DNA of 5,817 nt, taken from the NCBI GenBank assembly GCA_030673345.1, contig DAOVJH010000104.1, forward strand, positions 1 through 5,817, read 5' to 3'. The notes beneath the pieces are model-generated. The model was not told where the DNA came from. It saw only the letters and a program-made list of their open reading frames with translations, and did not search any database. Position numbers and translations under genes: made by a program. Positions 5,739 to 5,817 of this stretch are shown here, piece after piece; the first letter of the stretch is position 1; every line of letters starts with the position of its first letter. The DNA comes from Pseudomonadota bacterium. GTDB taxonomy: Bacteria > Pseudomonadota > Gammaproteobacteria > SZUA-229.

Positions 5739-5817
5739 TACAACCTTGGTGGGATGTTGACGTGTTGTAAAGGGGTGTTTAACCATTAGTGGGTTCTAGT
5801 GCTTCATTAATATAATG

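Noticed and set aside
5786..5817. Plus-strand promoter for a divergent gene (TATAAT at 5811-5816)
   Set aside because: The -10 is perfect, but no acceptable -35 lies at 16-18 bases and the downstream gene is outside the window.

Overview
The window looks like chromosomal DNA of a gammaproteobacterium. DusA is largely a proteobacterial enzyme, and the tail of a FadH-type dienoyl-CoA reductase, a small exported c-type cytochrome, a CopD-like membrane protein and a DUF3187 outer-membrane-type protein fit a Gram-negative respiring bacterium. No integrase, transposase, plasmid, phage, CRISPR or RNA gene is visible. Genus cannot be fixed from sequence alone.

Layout. Bases 1-116 are the 3' tail of a FadH-like gene. 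Twelve bases later, on the same strand, comes a 685-residue thioredoxin-fold plus (alpha/alpha)6-barrel protein (DUF255/YyaL/SPATA20 family) with an unusual N-terminal signal peptide. Bases 2187-2473 hold no credible gene. Most of this stretch is a roughly 260-bp, MITE-like imperfect palindrome. Its outer ends are near-perfect inverted repeats bordered by TTA, and its right end touches the start codon of dusA (2474-3454, +). dusA converges on a minus-strand DUF3187 gene (3516-4565), with a 9-bp-stem dispersed-type hairpin in the gap.

The minus-strand half continues with a monoheme cytochrome c (4695-5006) and a four-helix CopD-like protein (5223-5678). The cytochrome mRNA appears to have an elaborate 3' end. 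Five CCATGGATG cores arranged as a 52-bp tandem repeat begin one base after its stop codon and can fold into hairpins. A perfect 16-bp stem with A and T tracts (intrinsic terminator, usable in both directions) follows. That terminator lies inside the signal-peptide codons of the next gene (DUF3187), so termination of one gene and translation of the next overlap physically. Upstream of the cytochrome, an 11-bp-phased direct repeat (CTGTTCA twice) sits just upstream of a -10-like hexamer that lies in a palindrome, which resembles a response-regulator-dependent promoter.

The genes do not form one pathway. FadH and the DUF255 gene are probably co-transcribed, and the others look like single transcription units. 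The strongest leads are the nested repeat element fused to the dusA start, the hairpin array in the cytochrome 3' UTR, and the terminator encoded within a signal peptide.
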